Positions 20,601 through 29,364 of a DNA stretch of 64,000 bases are shown here, one piece after another. A model generated the notes under the pieces. The model worked only from the letters and a program-made list of their open reading frames with translations, was not told where the DNA came from and ran no database searches. Made by a program: the position numbers and the translations under genes. Numbering within the stretch: the first letter of the stretch is position 1; each line of letters opens with the position of its first letter. The DNA lies in the NCBI GenBank assembly GCA_933228675.1, contig OW121743.1, positions 69,442,834 through 69,506,833 of the forward strand. The letters run 5' to 3'. Origin of the DNA: Stomorhina lunata. Lineage: Eukaryota; Arthropoda; Insecta; Diptera; Rhiniidae.

Positions 20601-23301
20601 AATAAGCAAATCTGCCTAACTGTCTAGAACTCAGACCAATTGAGAGATATTTGGCCCCCGTAAAAATAATCAAGAACACAAAAGCCAAAGACATTTCAAA
20701 TTTTAGAATGAAGTGGTAAATAACAGCATAAAAAGGTTACTAAAACCACTATCAAAACCTTAATGGGAAATATTTTGAAAAAAATAAATCTATCTATCTT
20801 CTTCTATATATCGGGTAATCCATTTTACGGTTTCAAAAGTGAACATAAATAAAACACATATAAAATATTTGTTAATGATATTTCTTTTTTATTATAAAGT
20901 TTGAACGTTGACATTATGTGTAAAACACTACATTATTTAAATGACTAACACGCGAAATGTTGCAAGCATTGATTCTTTTGAGGTAATTTTCTACCACTTT
21001 TTGACACATATTGGGCGGTATTTCAGCCATAACTTGACGAATGTTGGTTTTTAAGTGTTCAAAAGTTATAGGTTTATCTGCATAAACACGATTTTTCGCG
21101 TAGCCCTACAAAAAAGTCTAATGGTGTTAAATCGCATGATCTTAGTGGCCAGTTGATATCGCCAAGACGAAAAATTACGCGGCCAGGAAATGTTTCTTGC
21201 AATAAAGCCATATTCGCTCGAGTTATGTGGCACCGTCTTGTTGAAACCACATATTCTCCAAGTCGTATTCTTCAGTATGGGGCAAAAAAAGTCGGTTATC
21301 ATATGATTATAACGCTCCGAATTCACGAAATTGACACATTCGGATCTTCGGCAACACTTTCACTTACAGCAGCGATATTTTCTGCGGAACGAGTGAAACG
21401 ATGATTCATAGGCCTTTCAATATTTGTCAATTGCTTGCGTAGTTGGACGATCATATAAACCATAATCTTTTCTTAAAGCACTATATGTGGCTGTTGCAAA
21501 ATCACCATTTAAGCGATCCATTTTCGTCAATGTCAGACTTTCAACTGAAAAGAAAAAAATTGGTTTAACAACTTAGTTTGACAGATGTCAAATTCCAGTT
21601 CTATACTTTTGAAATCACGAAATGGATAACCATTTATATAAAAATGAATGTTTGTCTGTCTGTATGTGTTTTATAGAATAGTAAACTATGCAATGATCTG
21701 AAGAAAAGTTGTTGTGCATGAGCCGATGAACATTACTAAATGGGAATGACCAAGTTCCGATAGGTGCCGACTAAACTATGTATTTTATCATACTATTATC
21801 TTTAGCAAAGTTGTCGCACATGAGTCGAAGGAGATTTTTAAGTTGTTGCGGGCAATCCCCGATAGATGGCGCCCCTGAAAATAGTTTAAAATGAATTGAG
21901 TGGTAAACTATGCATTTGAGTATGTAATGATCTTAAGCAAAGTTGTTGTGCATGAGCTGACGAAGGTTTCTAAAATGGGGCGACTAATTTTAACCAGATG
22001 GCGCCACTGAAAATTAATCAAAATAAATTGAATAGTAAACTATGCATTTGATATTGTGTTGATCGGACAAAATCAATAAAATGGTTCAAAATTAATTGGA
22101 TATTTGTGTAATGTCTTTCCTTCAAACTTATTTTAGTTAGTGGAGCAGCAACGCGTGCAGGCTATAGCTAGTTATTTATAAAAAACAAATACATAGTTTT
22201 TGTATTTCATCAATAACATACAAATTTACACAAAATTTACCACTACAAACCTTTTTATACCCTTCACCACCATAGGTGGAAAGGGTATATTGGGTTTGTA
22301 CTGATGTTTGTAACGCATAGAAATATTGGTCTAAGACCCACCTTTTAGTATACCAATCGACTTAGAATCACTCCCTGAGTTGTTTTAACGATGTCCGTCC
22401 GTCTGGCTGGCTGGCCGGTTATGCATGTAAGCTTGTTATCATTCTACAGGTCGTAACTTTAAAAATAATTTGATGAAATTTAGCACAGGCTCATATTTTG
22501 GTTCAAGGGCGATCACTATTCTTTTTGGGCGAAATCGGATTACTATTTCGGGTACCTCCCATAGAGATGCCTTCAGGGAATAGAGTTTTGAATCCTTTAT
22601 AGCCACAAATTTAGTTGTATTTTAATAATATTCATCACAAATATTGCTTATCATAACCTTAATTAGTGTTCCTAATTTTGTAGAAATCGGGCCATTTTTG
22701 ACCATACCTCCTATACAAGACACATTCTCAAAAGACGTTTATAAAGACATAAAAGCACAAAAACGTTAAAACCTCTAAATACAAATGCATTTACTTAAAC
22801 TTTGCACAGATAAATATTTTATAAATATGAACCAATAACCAAAATTTGCTAACAATCGGTCCACAACTGACCCTAGCTCCCATATTAGGCCCTTGACCGG
22901 AAATATATAAATCTCGAATTTTTAAAAAAATAGCATATAGTATATGTATGTCTCAAAGACATAAGGAAAACTTGTTTAATTGTTGGTCCATATTTGACCT
23001 TAGTAGTGAAGGGCTTGACCGACTATACCTTTTCTTACTTGTTTCTATTGAAATTGGTTGAGTCCCTCAAAAGTTATAGTAACTTGTTCGTGCACTATTT
23101 ATAGAACCTCATTTCTTAATACATTTATAATCGCATTTAAAACACTGTTATCGCATAATAAAACATAATACTTTTAAAATTACATATAAATTCTTTAGTA
23201 TATATTAAAAATGTTATTTATATTTTCAGATTCTAATGAAAACCATGCCCACTTCCATGTTTCGTTTGCTGACGGGTCAAGAAACGCCTATTTATATCTA
23301 A
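7965..23301 (+). CDS. X11L: X11/Mint-family adaptor protein (PTB plus two PDZ domains), nine coding exons
   Basis: Join: 7965-8669, 8771-9568, 9648-9782, 12042-13295, 13360-13666, 18898-19037, 19311-20177, 20248-20388, 23230-23301; every intron is GT-AG. The 1,472-residue product has a long disordered N-terminus rich in Gln, Asn and Ser (1 to about 1060), a PTB domain (about 1070-1255, [10 protein letters not shown] and [19 protein letters not shown]), PDZ1 (about 1292-1376, [15 protein letters not shown]) and PDZ2 (about 1381-1460), and ends in PIYI. Mint proteins bind APP-type tails through the PTB and act in neuronal membrane traffic and synaptic scaffolding. The PTB contains a Ser/Asn-rich insertion of about 49 residues (1172-1220) before KMICHVFES. 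Flies also have a paralogue, X11Lbeta, so the exact orthologue is less sure than the family. Confidence 0.9.
8771..9568 (+). CDS. X11L: X11L-like coding exon 2 (residues 236-501)
   Basis: The acceptor TTATTTTCAG|GGC opens the frame [17 protein letters not shown], and the donor is TGT|GTATGT. The exon encodes Gln-rich tracts, [13 protein letters not shown] and, near the end, [20 protein letters not shown], the least repetitive part of the N-terminus and so perhaps a binding segment. Confidence 0.85.
9648..9782 (+). CDS. X11L: X11L-like coding exon 3 (residues 502-546)
   Basis: The exon is bounded by TAAACAG|GAT and CAG|GTGAGT, both phase 0. It encodes a His-rich start ([13 protein letters not shown]) and [20 protein letters not shown], a non-repetitive stretch that continues the charged region of exon 2. 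Confidence 0.85.
9868..10310 (-). mobile_element. RTE-tailed short retroposon (SINE-like), minus strand
   Basis: Read on the minus strand, the element ends in the shared 3' terminus (CTCAACTGGGCGTCAAGGAT then AACAGAAG). It matches the better-bounded copy at 29,365-29,917 over most of its length, for example GGTCTAAGTGTCTAAGATAA, but lacks a central block present there. The two copies look like a short non-autonomous family sharing its tail with the RTE-like LINEs. Confidence 0.6.
10537..10700 (+). repeat. dispersed repeat, copy 1 (other copy 27,937-28,175)
   Basis: TTGAGCACC, TATGTAAAACCTATTG and GAAAACTACTTAAGAA occur in the same order here and at 27,937-28,175. No termini are visible, so the element type is unknown. 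Confidence 0.6.
10733..10945 (+). repeat. dispersed repeat, copy 1 (other copy 14,955-15,140)
   Basis: TTTTGTCCAAACTTTTGTCT, GACCAAACTGTACAAAGTTT and GTCCGGATTCTATCA recur in the same order at 14,955-15,140, within intron 5. The type is unknown. Confidence 0.65.
10946..11483 (+). mobile_element. LINE 3' end with an internal duplication
   Basis: The peptide [18 protein letters not shown] resembles the CxLC...E..HILC zinc-knuckle near the C-terminus of R1/I-group LINEs. A block of about 150 bp (from TCTGTCGCTGGCCAATGCC, about 11,000-11,155) is repeated at about 11,160-11,320. The element ends in AACTTAACCTTACCTAAG. Only the last part is present; the RT is missing. Confidence 0.55.
12042..13295 (+). 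CDS. X11L: X11L-like coding exon 4 (residues 547-964)
   Basis: The acceptor is TTGTTACAG|AAA and the donor is AAG|GTTTGA, both phase 0. This largest exon carries several polyglutamine tracts, acidic Ser-rich segments ([14 protein letters not shown]) and a conserved-looking patch [12 protein letters not shown]. It then has [20 protein letters not shown], a predicted helix followed by [13 protein letters not shown]. In Mint proteins the region before the PTB binds trafficking partners; I cannot assign a partner to a particular motif here. Confidence 0.85.
13360..13666 (+). CDS. X11L: X11L-like coding exon 5 (residues 965-1066 plus one base)
   Basis: The exon opens after a 64-base intron (ATCCAG|ACA) with [20 protein letters not shown] and ends at GAGG|GTAAGT, leaving one base (phase 1). 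The product is Ser/Thr/Pro-rich with a basic end, KKAKSRNKE. The split glycine codon is completed by exon 6 across a 5.2-kb intron. Confidence 0.85.
13984..14602. mobile_element. MITE with CCCAGTAAAAAATA termini
   Basis: The left end GCCCAGTAAAAAATAGGA (from about 13,985) is the inverse of the right end TATTTTTTACTGGG (about 14,587-14,600). Inside, ATCCATTTGGAGTAGTAAGC (from 14,459) pairs with GCTTATTACTCCAAATGGAT (to about 14,541), and many ACTCC/GGAGT motifs repeat. No frame encodes a transposase. The superfamily is uncertain and no target duplication is obvious. Confidence 0.65.
14955..15140 (+). repeat. dispersed repeat, copy 2 (see 10,733-10,945)
   Basis: It shares CCAACTTTTGTCCAAACTTT, GACCAAACTGTACAAAGTTT and GTCCGGATTCTATCA with the intron 3 copy in the same order. 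Confidence 0.65.
15720..16644 (+). mobile_element. internally deleted DD41D-type mariner with 34-bp TIRs
   Basis: The left end GGGTGTTTTTTATTGAGGTA and right end (read inward) GGGTGTTTTTTTTAGAGGTA form inverted repeats of about 34 bp, continuing TAGAACTT. They enclose a single open frame on the + strand that lacks the catalytic centre. It sits in intron 5 in the same orientation as the host gene. Confidence 0.85.
15830..16540 (+). CDS. core-deleted mariner transposase, open frame (236 aa)
   Basis: From [20 protein letters not shown] the protein has the N-terminal helix-turn-helix ([20 protein letters not shown]) and a second one ([20 protein letters not shown]). It then passes directly from [10 protein letters not shown] to [20 protein letters not shown]. 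Full-length relatives carry about 100 residues there, including the first two catalytic aspartates (IFSDEAHF and QQDGAT types). Only the last aspartate remains, so it cannot cut DNA, yet the frame is uninterrupted to the stop at 16,538. It could still bind transposon ends. Expression is unknown. Confidence 0.7.
   Translation: MNRLTKEQRLQIVQIYFENNGSVREVYRKLRPFYGRHNRPSEQLIRLTMDRFRTTFTLCDNTHPQRRRTVSTEETIAAVEQSVEEDPNESIRHRTQQLELCTSTLWKILRKDLGLRPYKIQLVQVLKPRDHAMRRDFGVWAENEIDLDADFHRKLVNWLPRSCDLTPLDYFLWGYVKSLVYANKPETLGDLEANIRGVIANIRPHMLEKVVDNLTCRIGFIRASRGGHMPEIIFKH
17275..17565 (+). repeat. dispersed repeat, copy 1 (other copy 20,448-20,770)
   Basis: ATCAAAGAATGTCTTACAA, TGTCATTATAGTAAATCGGC and AATTTTAGAATGAAGTGGT occur in the same order at 20,448-20,770 in intron 8. 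No coding sequence or clear termini are visible. Confidence 0.65.
17897..18646 (-). mobile_element. DINE-1/INE-1-like element, minus strand
   Basis: On the minus strand it starts TATACCCTTCACCACCATAG, contains GTCCATCCGTCTGGACGGCT near 18,485, and ends CGACTATAGCACTTTCTTA. The end is preceded by the stem-loop GTCGGGCTTGACCGAC. This order (TATACCC start, GTCY microsatellite, terminal hairpin) matches the DINE-1/mini-me family as I remember it from Drosophila. It is non-coding and non-autonomous. Confidence 0.7.
18898..19037 (+). CDS. X11L: X11L-like coding exon 6 (residues 1067-1113, PTB start)
   Basis: After AATAATAG the exon completes the split glycine and reads [20 protein letters not shown], the first strands of the PTB fold, through EEAVSRIK. 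The donor is AAG|GTAAGT (phase 0). YLGS in this strand is a hallmark of PTB domains. Confidence 0.9.
19202..19207 (+). CDS. X11L: candidate 6-nt microexon in the PTB domain (Ala-Leu)
   Basis: Inside the 273-base gap between exons 6 and 7, TTAAATTTAG|GCTTTG|GTAAGT offers an acceptor, six bases and a strong donor. Including it keeps phase 0 and inserts Ala-Leu between RIK and APEGEN. Three TGC motifs lie within 30 bases upstream (AAATGCTGCTTAA and CAATGCTTAAA), a feature reported for neural microexons. Skipping it also gives a normal PTB, so it would be an optional exon. It is equally possible that this is chance. Confidence 0.45.
19311..20177 (+). CDS. X11L: X11L-like coding exon 7 (residues 1114-1402, PTB rest, PDZ1, PDZ2 start)
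   Basis: The exon opens [20 protein letters not shown] after ATTATTTTAG and ends NGV|GTAAGT. It carries the PTB from strand 3 on, the extra Ser/Asn-rich loop ([19 protein letters not shown] and following), the last PTB helix ([20 protein letters not shown]), all of PDZ1 and the first strands of PDZ2 ([12 protein letters not shown]). The PDZ1 carboxylate-binding loop is GEILGVV; in PDZ2 the matching segment is LFQLGFSV. Confidence 0.92.
20248..20388 (+). CDS. X11L: X11L-like coding exon 8 (residues 1403-1449, PDZ2)
   Basis: Bounded by TTTGCAG|ATT and GAG|GTAAGT, the exon encodes [20 protein letters not shown] and [20 protein letters not shown], the middle of PDZ2. Spacing and sequence match the Mint family closely. 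Confidence 0.92.
20448..20770 (+). repeat. dispersed repeat, copy 2 (see 17,275-17,565)
   Basis: It shares ATCAAAGAATGTCTTACAA and TGTCATTATAGTAAATCGGC with the copy in intron 5, in the same orientation. Confidence 0.65.
20813..21632 (-). pseudogene. internally deleted mariner, minus strand, with TIRs
   Basis: The termini GGTAATCCATTTTACGGTTT (20,815 on) and, inward from the right, GGTTATCCATTTCGTGATTT followed by CAAAAGT form inverted repeats of about 27 bp. The minus strand codes broken pieces of a transposase of the same group as the copy at 15,720. They include [31 protein letters not shown] and a frame-shifted segment corresponding to the final aspartate region. The middle, from the second helix-turn-helix to just before [10 protein letters not shown], is missing. 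Stops and frameshifts make it non-functional. Confidence 0.75.
21635..22180 (+). mobile_element. Helitron-like element with diverged 132-bp repeats
   Basis: AAAAATGAATGTTTGTCTGT followed by TTTTATAGAATAGTAAACTA matches the start of the array at 44,120. Diverged repeats follow, with AAAGTTGTTGTGCATGAGC and GGCGCCACTGAAAAT. The right end reads GCAACGCGTGCAGGCTATAG then CTAG|TTATT, like the CTAG terminus of Helitrons. It abuts the mariner at 21,632. Helitron assignment is inferred from the end only. Confidence 0.45.
22252..23044 (+). mobile_element. DINE-1/INE-1-like element
   Basis: It starts TATACCCTTCACCACCATAG (a self-complementary ACCCTT...AAGGGT), carries GTCCGTCCGTCTGGCTGGCT at 22,391-22,410 and ends GACCGACTATACC then CTTACTTG. 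It is about 790 bases, like the 32,140 copy. A short piece before the terminal hairpin is missing compared with that copy. Confidence 0.75.
23230..23301 (+). CDS. X11L: X11L-like coding exon 9 (residues 1450-1472, C-terminus)
   Basis: After TATTTTCAG the exon reads [20 protein letters not shown] then IYI and the stop TAA at 23,299. The ending TGQETPIYI closely matches the Mint C-terminus, which folds back onto PDZ1 in mammalian proteins. Confidence 0.92.
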   Translation: MLMKTMPTSMFRLLTGQETPIYI

Positions 23302-24540
23302 AAAAAAATCTATACTTATACATTTTCTATTAAGCTTTAAGAACTCTAACGAAATCATTAATACTAGTATTAATCAACTATTTAACTAAACAATTTTTGA
23401 TGCAAATCAATTTTTTATTTATAATTTCATACGAATTTCATTCACCTCATCAAAGGAAAAACCACATAAATATACTTATATTTAAATAAAACTTAGACAG
23501 CAGCAGTTAGATATAAATTTATAGAATAACAACTCAAAAGCTTTTAACGATTTAAGCTTTCCAAGAACAAATAAGGCAAACAAAATTTTGGCTCAAAAGC
23601 TAAAGCTTATAAAACAAGAAAATTAAACTTTTAACAAAATTAATTAGATTTTGCTTTTCTTTAAAAATTTCTTTCATTTTAAATGAATCAAAAATAAAAA
23701 CACAATCTTAGGAACATTCTTTTTTTATTAACGACAAAAAAAAAAAGAAAGACTGACAAATTTTTTAAGTTCTTTATAAACAAAACGCTTTACTTTCTTA
23801 ATAAATTTAAACAAAAAAATAGATAATTTCCTTATGAAAAAATAAAAGTAAAATACTCATATTATTGTTCAACTTCAACTTAAACTTAACTGCTGCTAAA
23901 TTGCATTTAGATAAAAAAAAGTTTATATGAAATTATATTTAGAAATTTATAAAAGAAAAAGCAAAACAAACAACCATAACTTGTTAACACATTTTCTTTT
24001 TTTCTTTCTAATTTCCTAGAGTAATAATAGAATTAATTTCTTAAGCTAAAACATGAAAAAGAAAATCTTAAACAAATTATTTTATTACATAAAAATTACT
24101 TAATTATTACTATACATATTTTAAGCTTGTTATTAGTTTAACTCTTAACAAATTTTAGTGCCATTTTGTTTAATTTAAACAAATATTCTTATGCATTTTT
24201 TTAAGTTGTTATTTAAATATTTAAGTTAACTCATATTTTTTTATATTTTTTTTTTGTTTATTTGTATCAGTTTTTGCAATATTTGAAAAATTTATGAATT
24301 TATTAGCAGTTTAATCAAGGTTTTTTATATTGTTTATTTAGTTAATTCTTTATTTTTTTATAAAAAAAAATGTCTAAGCTTATATACAAAACCATGCAAA
24401 AAGATATAAAATATTTGCAAAGCGTATTCGAAATTCAAAAATAAATGTATTTTCAAATATTATTTTAAGAAAACTTTTTTTTTTATACAATTTCAAAAGT
24501 TAATTGCATTGAAATGTGATCGATATGAATGCAATAAATA
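23302..24540 (+). other. probable 3' UTR and AT-rich 3' flank
   Basis: The sequence is strongly A/T-rich with no open frame. AATAAA at 23,485-23,490 could be a poly(A) signal; similar hexamers follow at about 23,692 and 23,842. Which one is used cannot be told. Confidence 0.4.
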
Positions 24541-24790
24541 CATTAAAATCATTTTATAATTCGTTATTATACATTATAATCGCATTATAACGCGTTATAA
24601 TCTCATTACATTACGTCATAAAATGTATAATATATTATAATGGAATTTTAATGCATTGTAATACGTCATAATGCGTTAATAAATTATAATAGCTTTATAA
24701 TGGGTTTTTATAATATTAACAAAACATAAATCGCGTTATAATGTATAATTATAAAGCATAACAATATCAGCATAAGGGGTTTTATTACAT
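24541..24790. repeat. degenerate ATTATAATGCGTTATAA repeats
   Basis: Short units such as CATTATAATCGCATTATAAC recur many times with frequent changes. They lead straight into the TA microsatellite. Confidence 0.6.
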
Positions 24791-24808
24791 TATAATAATA
24801 TTATAATA

Positions 24809-24880
<72 letters not shown>

Positions 24881-24903
24881 TATATAACTATATATATATA
24901 ATA

Positions 24904-24935
<32 letters not shown>

Positions 24936-24962
24936 AATATATATAACTATATATATATAATA

Positions 24963-25000
<38 letters not shown>

Positions 25001-25036
25001 TATATAACTATATATATATATATATATATATAAATA
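24791..25036. repeat. TA microsatellite with a longer repeated pattern
   Basis: TA runs are interrupted by AAATATATAACTATATAT and ATAATATAATATTATAT, which recur about three times at roughly 75-base spacing. The array therefore has a second, longer period. Confidence 0.85.
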
Positions 25037-25039
25037 TAT

Positions 25040-26372
25040 AGTACCTGGTAGACCGAGCCTTGCTCGGAGCTTTATGATAAGCATTTTGAGGAAAATTTTA
25101 AAGTTTTTATATATTTTATATTATAAAGTGCTAAAATAAATTTAGAGGAAAGACATTGTAGAAATATTCAGTTAATTTTGAATTATTTGATTTATTTTGT
25201 CCGACCAACACATAGTTTGCATAGTTTACAGTTTAACTCATTTTGAATAATTTTGGAAATTATTCATATCAACAGAAACCTCTGTCGACTCATGCGCAAC
25301 AACTTTGCTAAAGATTATAGTCTGATCAAATGCACAGTTTACGATTTAATTCATTTTGAGTAGTTTTCTGTGGCGCCACCTGTCGGAATTTGCTTATTCC
25401 AATTCATAAACCTTCTTTGGCTTATCCGTAACAACTTTGCTGAAGATTATTGCATGATTAAATGTACAGCATACGATTAAATTGACTTTGAGTAAATTTC
25501 AGTAGCGCCACCTGTCGAAATTTCTTCATACCAACTAAGAAACTTTCGTCGGTCATGTGCAACAACTTTGCTAAAGATTGTAGCATGATTAAATGTACAG
25601 ATTACGATTAAATTGACTTTGAGTAAGTTTCTGTAGCGCCACCTGTCGGAAATTATTCATACCAACTAAAAAGCCTTCGTCGGCTCATGCGCTACAACTT
25701 TGATAAAGATCATAGCATGATCAAATGTACAGTTTACGATTTAATTAATTTTTAGTAATTTTCAGTGGCGCCATCTGTCGGAAAATAGTCTTATCAACTT
25801 TAAAACCTTCGCCGGCTTATCCGCAACATCTTCGCTAAAGAGCATAACACAATCAAATTCACAGTTTACTATTCTATAAAGAACATACATACAGACAAAC
25901 ATTCATTTGCTTAAAATAATACTAATTTTTCCCCCTTTTTATTCCCTAATTTCTAAAAGTTCCATATGTATATTTGGTACTTTTTTGGTGCCAATTGAAT
26001 TCGGTACATTTTTTTAAAACGCATTTAACATAATGTATAATGTTCCTATTCATATTACTTTGGAGATGTTAAGTTATCATTTTATCCCTTTTTTACCCAT
26101 TTTGGCTCCAAAATCAAAAAAGTACCAAATACGTGTTTCATGTTTTTTTACATCTATTGATTGCAGTACCAAGTTTCTTTCTATATTCTTTAGTTTAAAA
26201 TATAAGAGTGGGTTAAAAAGGTGCCAAAAAAACTATTTTCACCCTTTTTTACCCCCTATCGGACATAGTTTCAAAAAAGTACCAAACACCTGTCCGCTTA
26301 TTTTCAAAGCTGTTTAAAACGTAATTTTAATTTTGTTTCTATACCTATTACTTTAGGAGACATAGCGTTTTC

Positions 26373-26425
<53 letters not shown>

Positions 26426-26455
26426 TATTGCTCGTTTAAGAATATAAGATATTTC
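25040..26455 (-). mobile_element. Helitron-like element with 132-bp tandem array, copy 1
   Basis: The + strand begins AGTACCTGGTAGACCGAGCC with the hairpin CCGAGCCTTGCTCGG. It then holds about five 132-bp repeats (25,200-25,880) marked by CAACTTTGCTAAAGATTAT and GGCGCCACCTGTCGG, a non-repetitive part with AAAAGTACCAAA motifs, a TA run and AATTATTGCTCGTTTAAGAA. The same parts appear inverted at 43,405-45,050, which defines the unit. A hairpin near one end and an internal minisatellite are known in Helitrons, but I do not see a canonical CTRR end. Confidence 0.5.
25200..25880. repeat. 132-bp tandem repeats
   Basis: The motif ACTTTG(C/A)TAAAGAT or its variant recurs at about 25,302, 25,433, 25,564, 25,696 and 25,828, a period of 131-132. 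Each unit includes GCGCCACCTGTCGGAA and TCATGCGCAACAACTTTGC. Confidence 0.8.
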
Positions 26456-27505
26456 CCCGACAACATTCCAATTGGAACAAAGGGTACTTCTCTCAGACAA
26501 TGAGCGGCAACCGATTCTATTTTTAGACTCATTGAAAGGGACCTACGTTTTAACTCCGGCTTCGAACGGCAAATGCATTAATTACAGAAGTTTTTCATAT
26601 CCTAATACTCAATAACCAGTGGCAAGCTGAGTTATGAGGTGAACCGCCGCTTTTTTGAAAATTTATTTTTTTCAAGTGGGTCTGGCCGGGGATCTTACTT
26701 GGGACCTCTGGTATGTTAGGCGGATGACTATCCTGCTAAAGCATGGCGGTACACAATTCCATTATAATTCCATTATAATTAATGAAATAAAATGTGCTAT
26801 TATAACAAATTATCTTAAGTCCATTGTTGTTGGGCGTTTTGATATATCATCTCAAAACCGCAAAAAAAACCTTAAGTGCCATATAACAAACTTTAAAGGA
26901 GGTTTTTTAAATTAATTGCTTCATTAATGTAGTTATTACCTTATTTGGTCTATCAAATGTTATATCGTTATTTGGTCTATCAAATGGTCTATAACATTAA
27001 CTTTCCATAGCTGCGATATATCGGTTGTTTATGTCCCTTAAGCTTTTTTTTGCTGTCCCTATAAAGTACTACTGTTTCAGTTTTTTCTTTAGGTTTTGTT
27101 ACATAATTTTTTTTCGAAATGAAGTTTAATATCATAAACCAGAACTAGACTGAGGACGAAACTGTCAAGTACATTTAAGAGACGTCAAAAGTACATTTAA
27201 AAGACGTCATCTTCATATAAGAAATGTCATTATACATTTTTTTTTGCTATTTTTTCTATTTTTTTTTGTGCTTAGTAAAAATATGATCGCACTCTATGCG
27301 ATACTCTATGTTTAATATGCTTTCAATTCTGTAACTTCAAAATTTTTAGTTAAATGATGTATAAACTTAAAACGTCGATATACTCGTATAAAAATCAAGA
27401 CTTTTAGAAAATTATTAAATAACGTCTTCAGTATTTGTAAAAACGGTCTTAAGGTGGGACAAATTTGACATACGGTATGAAGAAACTGTCAGTCAATGTA
27501 TTTTT
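26456..27505. other. AT-rich intergenic DNA
   Basis: No gene is visible. CTTATTTGGTCTATCAAATG is repeated twice near 26,945-26,985 and GTACATTTAAGAGACGTCA twice near 27,170-27,205. The stretch 26,640-26,750 (CTGGCCGGGGATCTTACTTG) is less AT-rich but I cannot identify it. Confidence 0.35.
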
Positions 27506-27509
27506 TGCA

Positions 27510-27768
27510 TATCGTTACTTTAATATAGAAAGGCCCTAAGTCGTTTTTCATTCAAATCGCTTTTTAAAGCTTTATCTAATATAATTTTAAAAATAAAAAT
27601 CTTTTCATTTTAAAAAACATTATTAGAGTTTTAAATTCTTTAAAAAACTGCGTTTAAAAAATGTCTGTATCTTCAAAACTTAAGATTTTATTTAGTTTTA
27701 TTCCCCTCTGTTCTAATGTAAGAAAAATATAAGTTAGGGCTTTTCTATATTAAAGTAACGATATACAT
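27510..27768. mobile_element. MITE, about 260 bp
   Basis: ATATCGTTACTTTAATATAG followed by AAAGGCCCTA (27,511-27,540) is inverted at the right end as TAGGGCTTTTCTATATTAAA then GTAACGATAT (27,734-27,763). There is no coding capacity and no clear target duplication. Confidence 0.7.
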
Positions 27769-27936
27769 AATATCGAGCCCTTAGATTAAAATAATAGCAA
27801 GCGACAGGAAAAATATTCATCGTAAGCGACAAAAAAATCTTTGTTAAACAAAAACGGGTAATGTTTTGGTACATAACAATAACTTTTAATAAACTACTGG
27901 GCGGATTGTGGCGCAATATGAAGAAAATGGTCAATT

Positions 27937-28190
27937 AGTAGTTGGAGTTTTAGACCAATTTTCAAAAACATGTCCATTTTAAGCATAGTGGCCTCTACAG
28001 TAGGCTAAAGTTGAGCACCATTGTATGTAAAACCTATTGGTCCGTATAATTTTCGCAAACATAAACCTATGGAAAAGATTTTTACACATTCGAAAACTAC
28101 TTAAGAATAAAAGAAAAATATGCTCACTGTGCTACGCTATCTCTAATAGTTTAAGAGATATTTAAGGGAATGTCGTTTACGATTATTTAA
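27937..28190 (+). repeat. dispersed repeat, copy 2 (see 10,537-10,700)
   Basis: It shares GTTGAGCACC, TATGTAAAACCTATTGGTCC and GAAAACTACTTAAGAA with the intron 3 copy. Confidence 0.6.
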
Positions 28191-29352
28191 ATCTAAGGGC
28201 TCGATATGTTCCGATCAAACAAAATGTTACATTTTTAAAATTTGACTCAGAAAACGAATCAAAAACATGTTCACTACACTTCCCTATCTTTTATAGTTTA
28301 GAAGATATTTGACTTTATTTAAAATATTTTCGTTTCATAGCTCTTATGAATTTAATATAAATTACTATTGATAGATGAGTAAAATTTCTTCATGTACTAG
28401 GTGGTGTACTAGTAAAAAGTGACCTCATTGAGGGCCAGAATGAGCTGCTACTGCAAAAAGGTTATGGTGCCTCGAAGTCCATTCATATTTAGGCAGACAT
28501 ACCACATTCCAGTGCACATATCACATTAGTTTTGTCTTGACAGCTGATTGTTGTTGACATGTTTGGCATCATGTTGAGTGATGTTGACAAAAACGATTTT
28601 CGTTCTCCCATAAAACATTACAAAAGAGTTGGATAAATATTATGTTGCTATTGCTCCGTCAGATTACACTGTTAAATATTGGTTTTGAAAGTTTTGTGGT
28701 GTCCGCAACTCTACTACCTATCAAGCGGCAGCGGCAGGCCCCCGATGTGGTTACAAATGGTGTTGGCAGACCAGAAATTGAAGGTACGCGGTGTAGCAGA
28801 TGCACTCCTGACCAAAAACACGAACGCGAGGGCACTTCGAAAGAATGTTTGGACTTGCTGACGCGGAATCTGGTGGACTTGTGGCGTCGATTGGTAACTG
28901 CTGATGAAACCTGGATCCACTTATACACACTAGAGAACAGAATGAGTGCCGGCAATGGACTGAAGCCGGCACGAGTGTTCCAAAGCGGCCAAGGAAGACT
29001 CAATAAGTCGGAAAGGTTATGGTGCTGGTTTTCTGTGATTGTCATGTCTCTTCTAAAAAGGAAAAACAAATACTCCTGTACATTATTGAGGCGATTAAAG
29101 GCCAAAATCGCAGCAAAACGGACAATAGCATCGGAACCACGGCTAAAATCAATAACAACTTACTCCACCAATTGTCGTAACATCCACCGTATTAACCCGA
29201 TTTGGCTACTTCGGGTTATTATCTCATTCCAAATCTCTAAAGATGGCTCATTAATAAAAAAATCAGTTCACGCGAGGAAATCAATGATGACACGGAGGAG
29301 TATTTTGTAGACTTTCCGGAAAGTTGTTTTTAGGACGGGATCAAGAAGTTTG

Positions 29353-29364
29353 AATAAGTGTATC
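29353..29364. repeat. target-site duplication, left copy
   Basis: AATAAGTGTATC is repeated at 29,918-29,929 on the far side of the retroposon, inside the mariner. Confidence 0.75.

Larger units (their letters stand above)
20389..23229 (+). other. intron 8 of the X11L-like gene
   Basis: This 2.84-kb phase-0 intron (GTAAGT to TATTTTCAG) is filled by a dispersed repeat, an inverted mariner remnant, a Helitron-like array and a DINE-1-like element. Little unique intron sequence is left. Confidence 0.75.

Noticed and set aside
26033..26317. Frame of 94 codons near 26 kb
   Set aside because: It lies in the Helitron-like element and has a similar but disrupted counterpart in the inverted copy at 43.7 kb, with no recognisable domain.
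28642..29310. A 222-codon frame taken as a gene
   Set aside because: Only its parts match mariner peptides, with frame changes. It is a decayed transposase, not a host protein.
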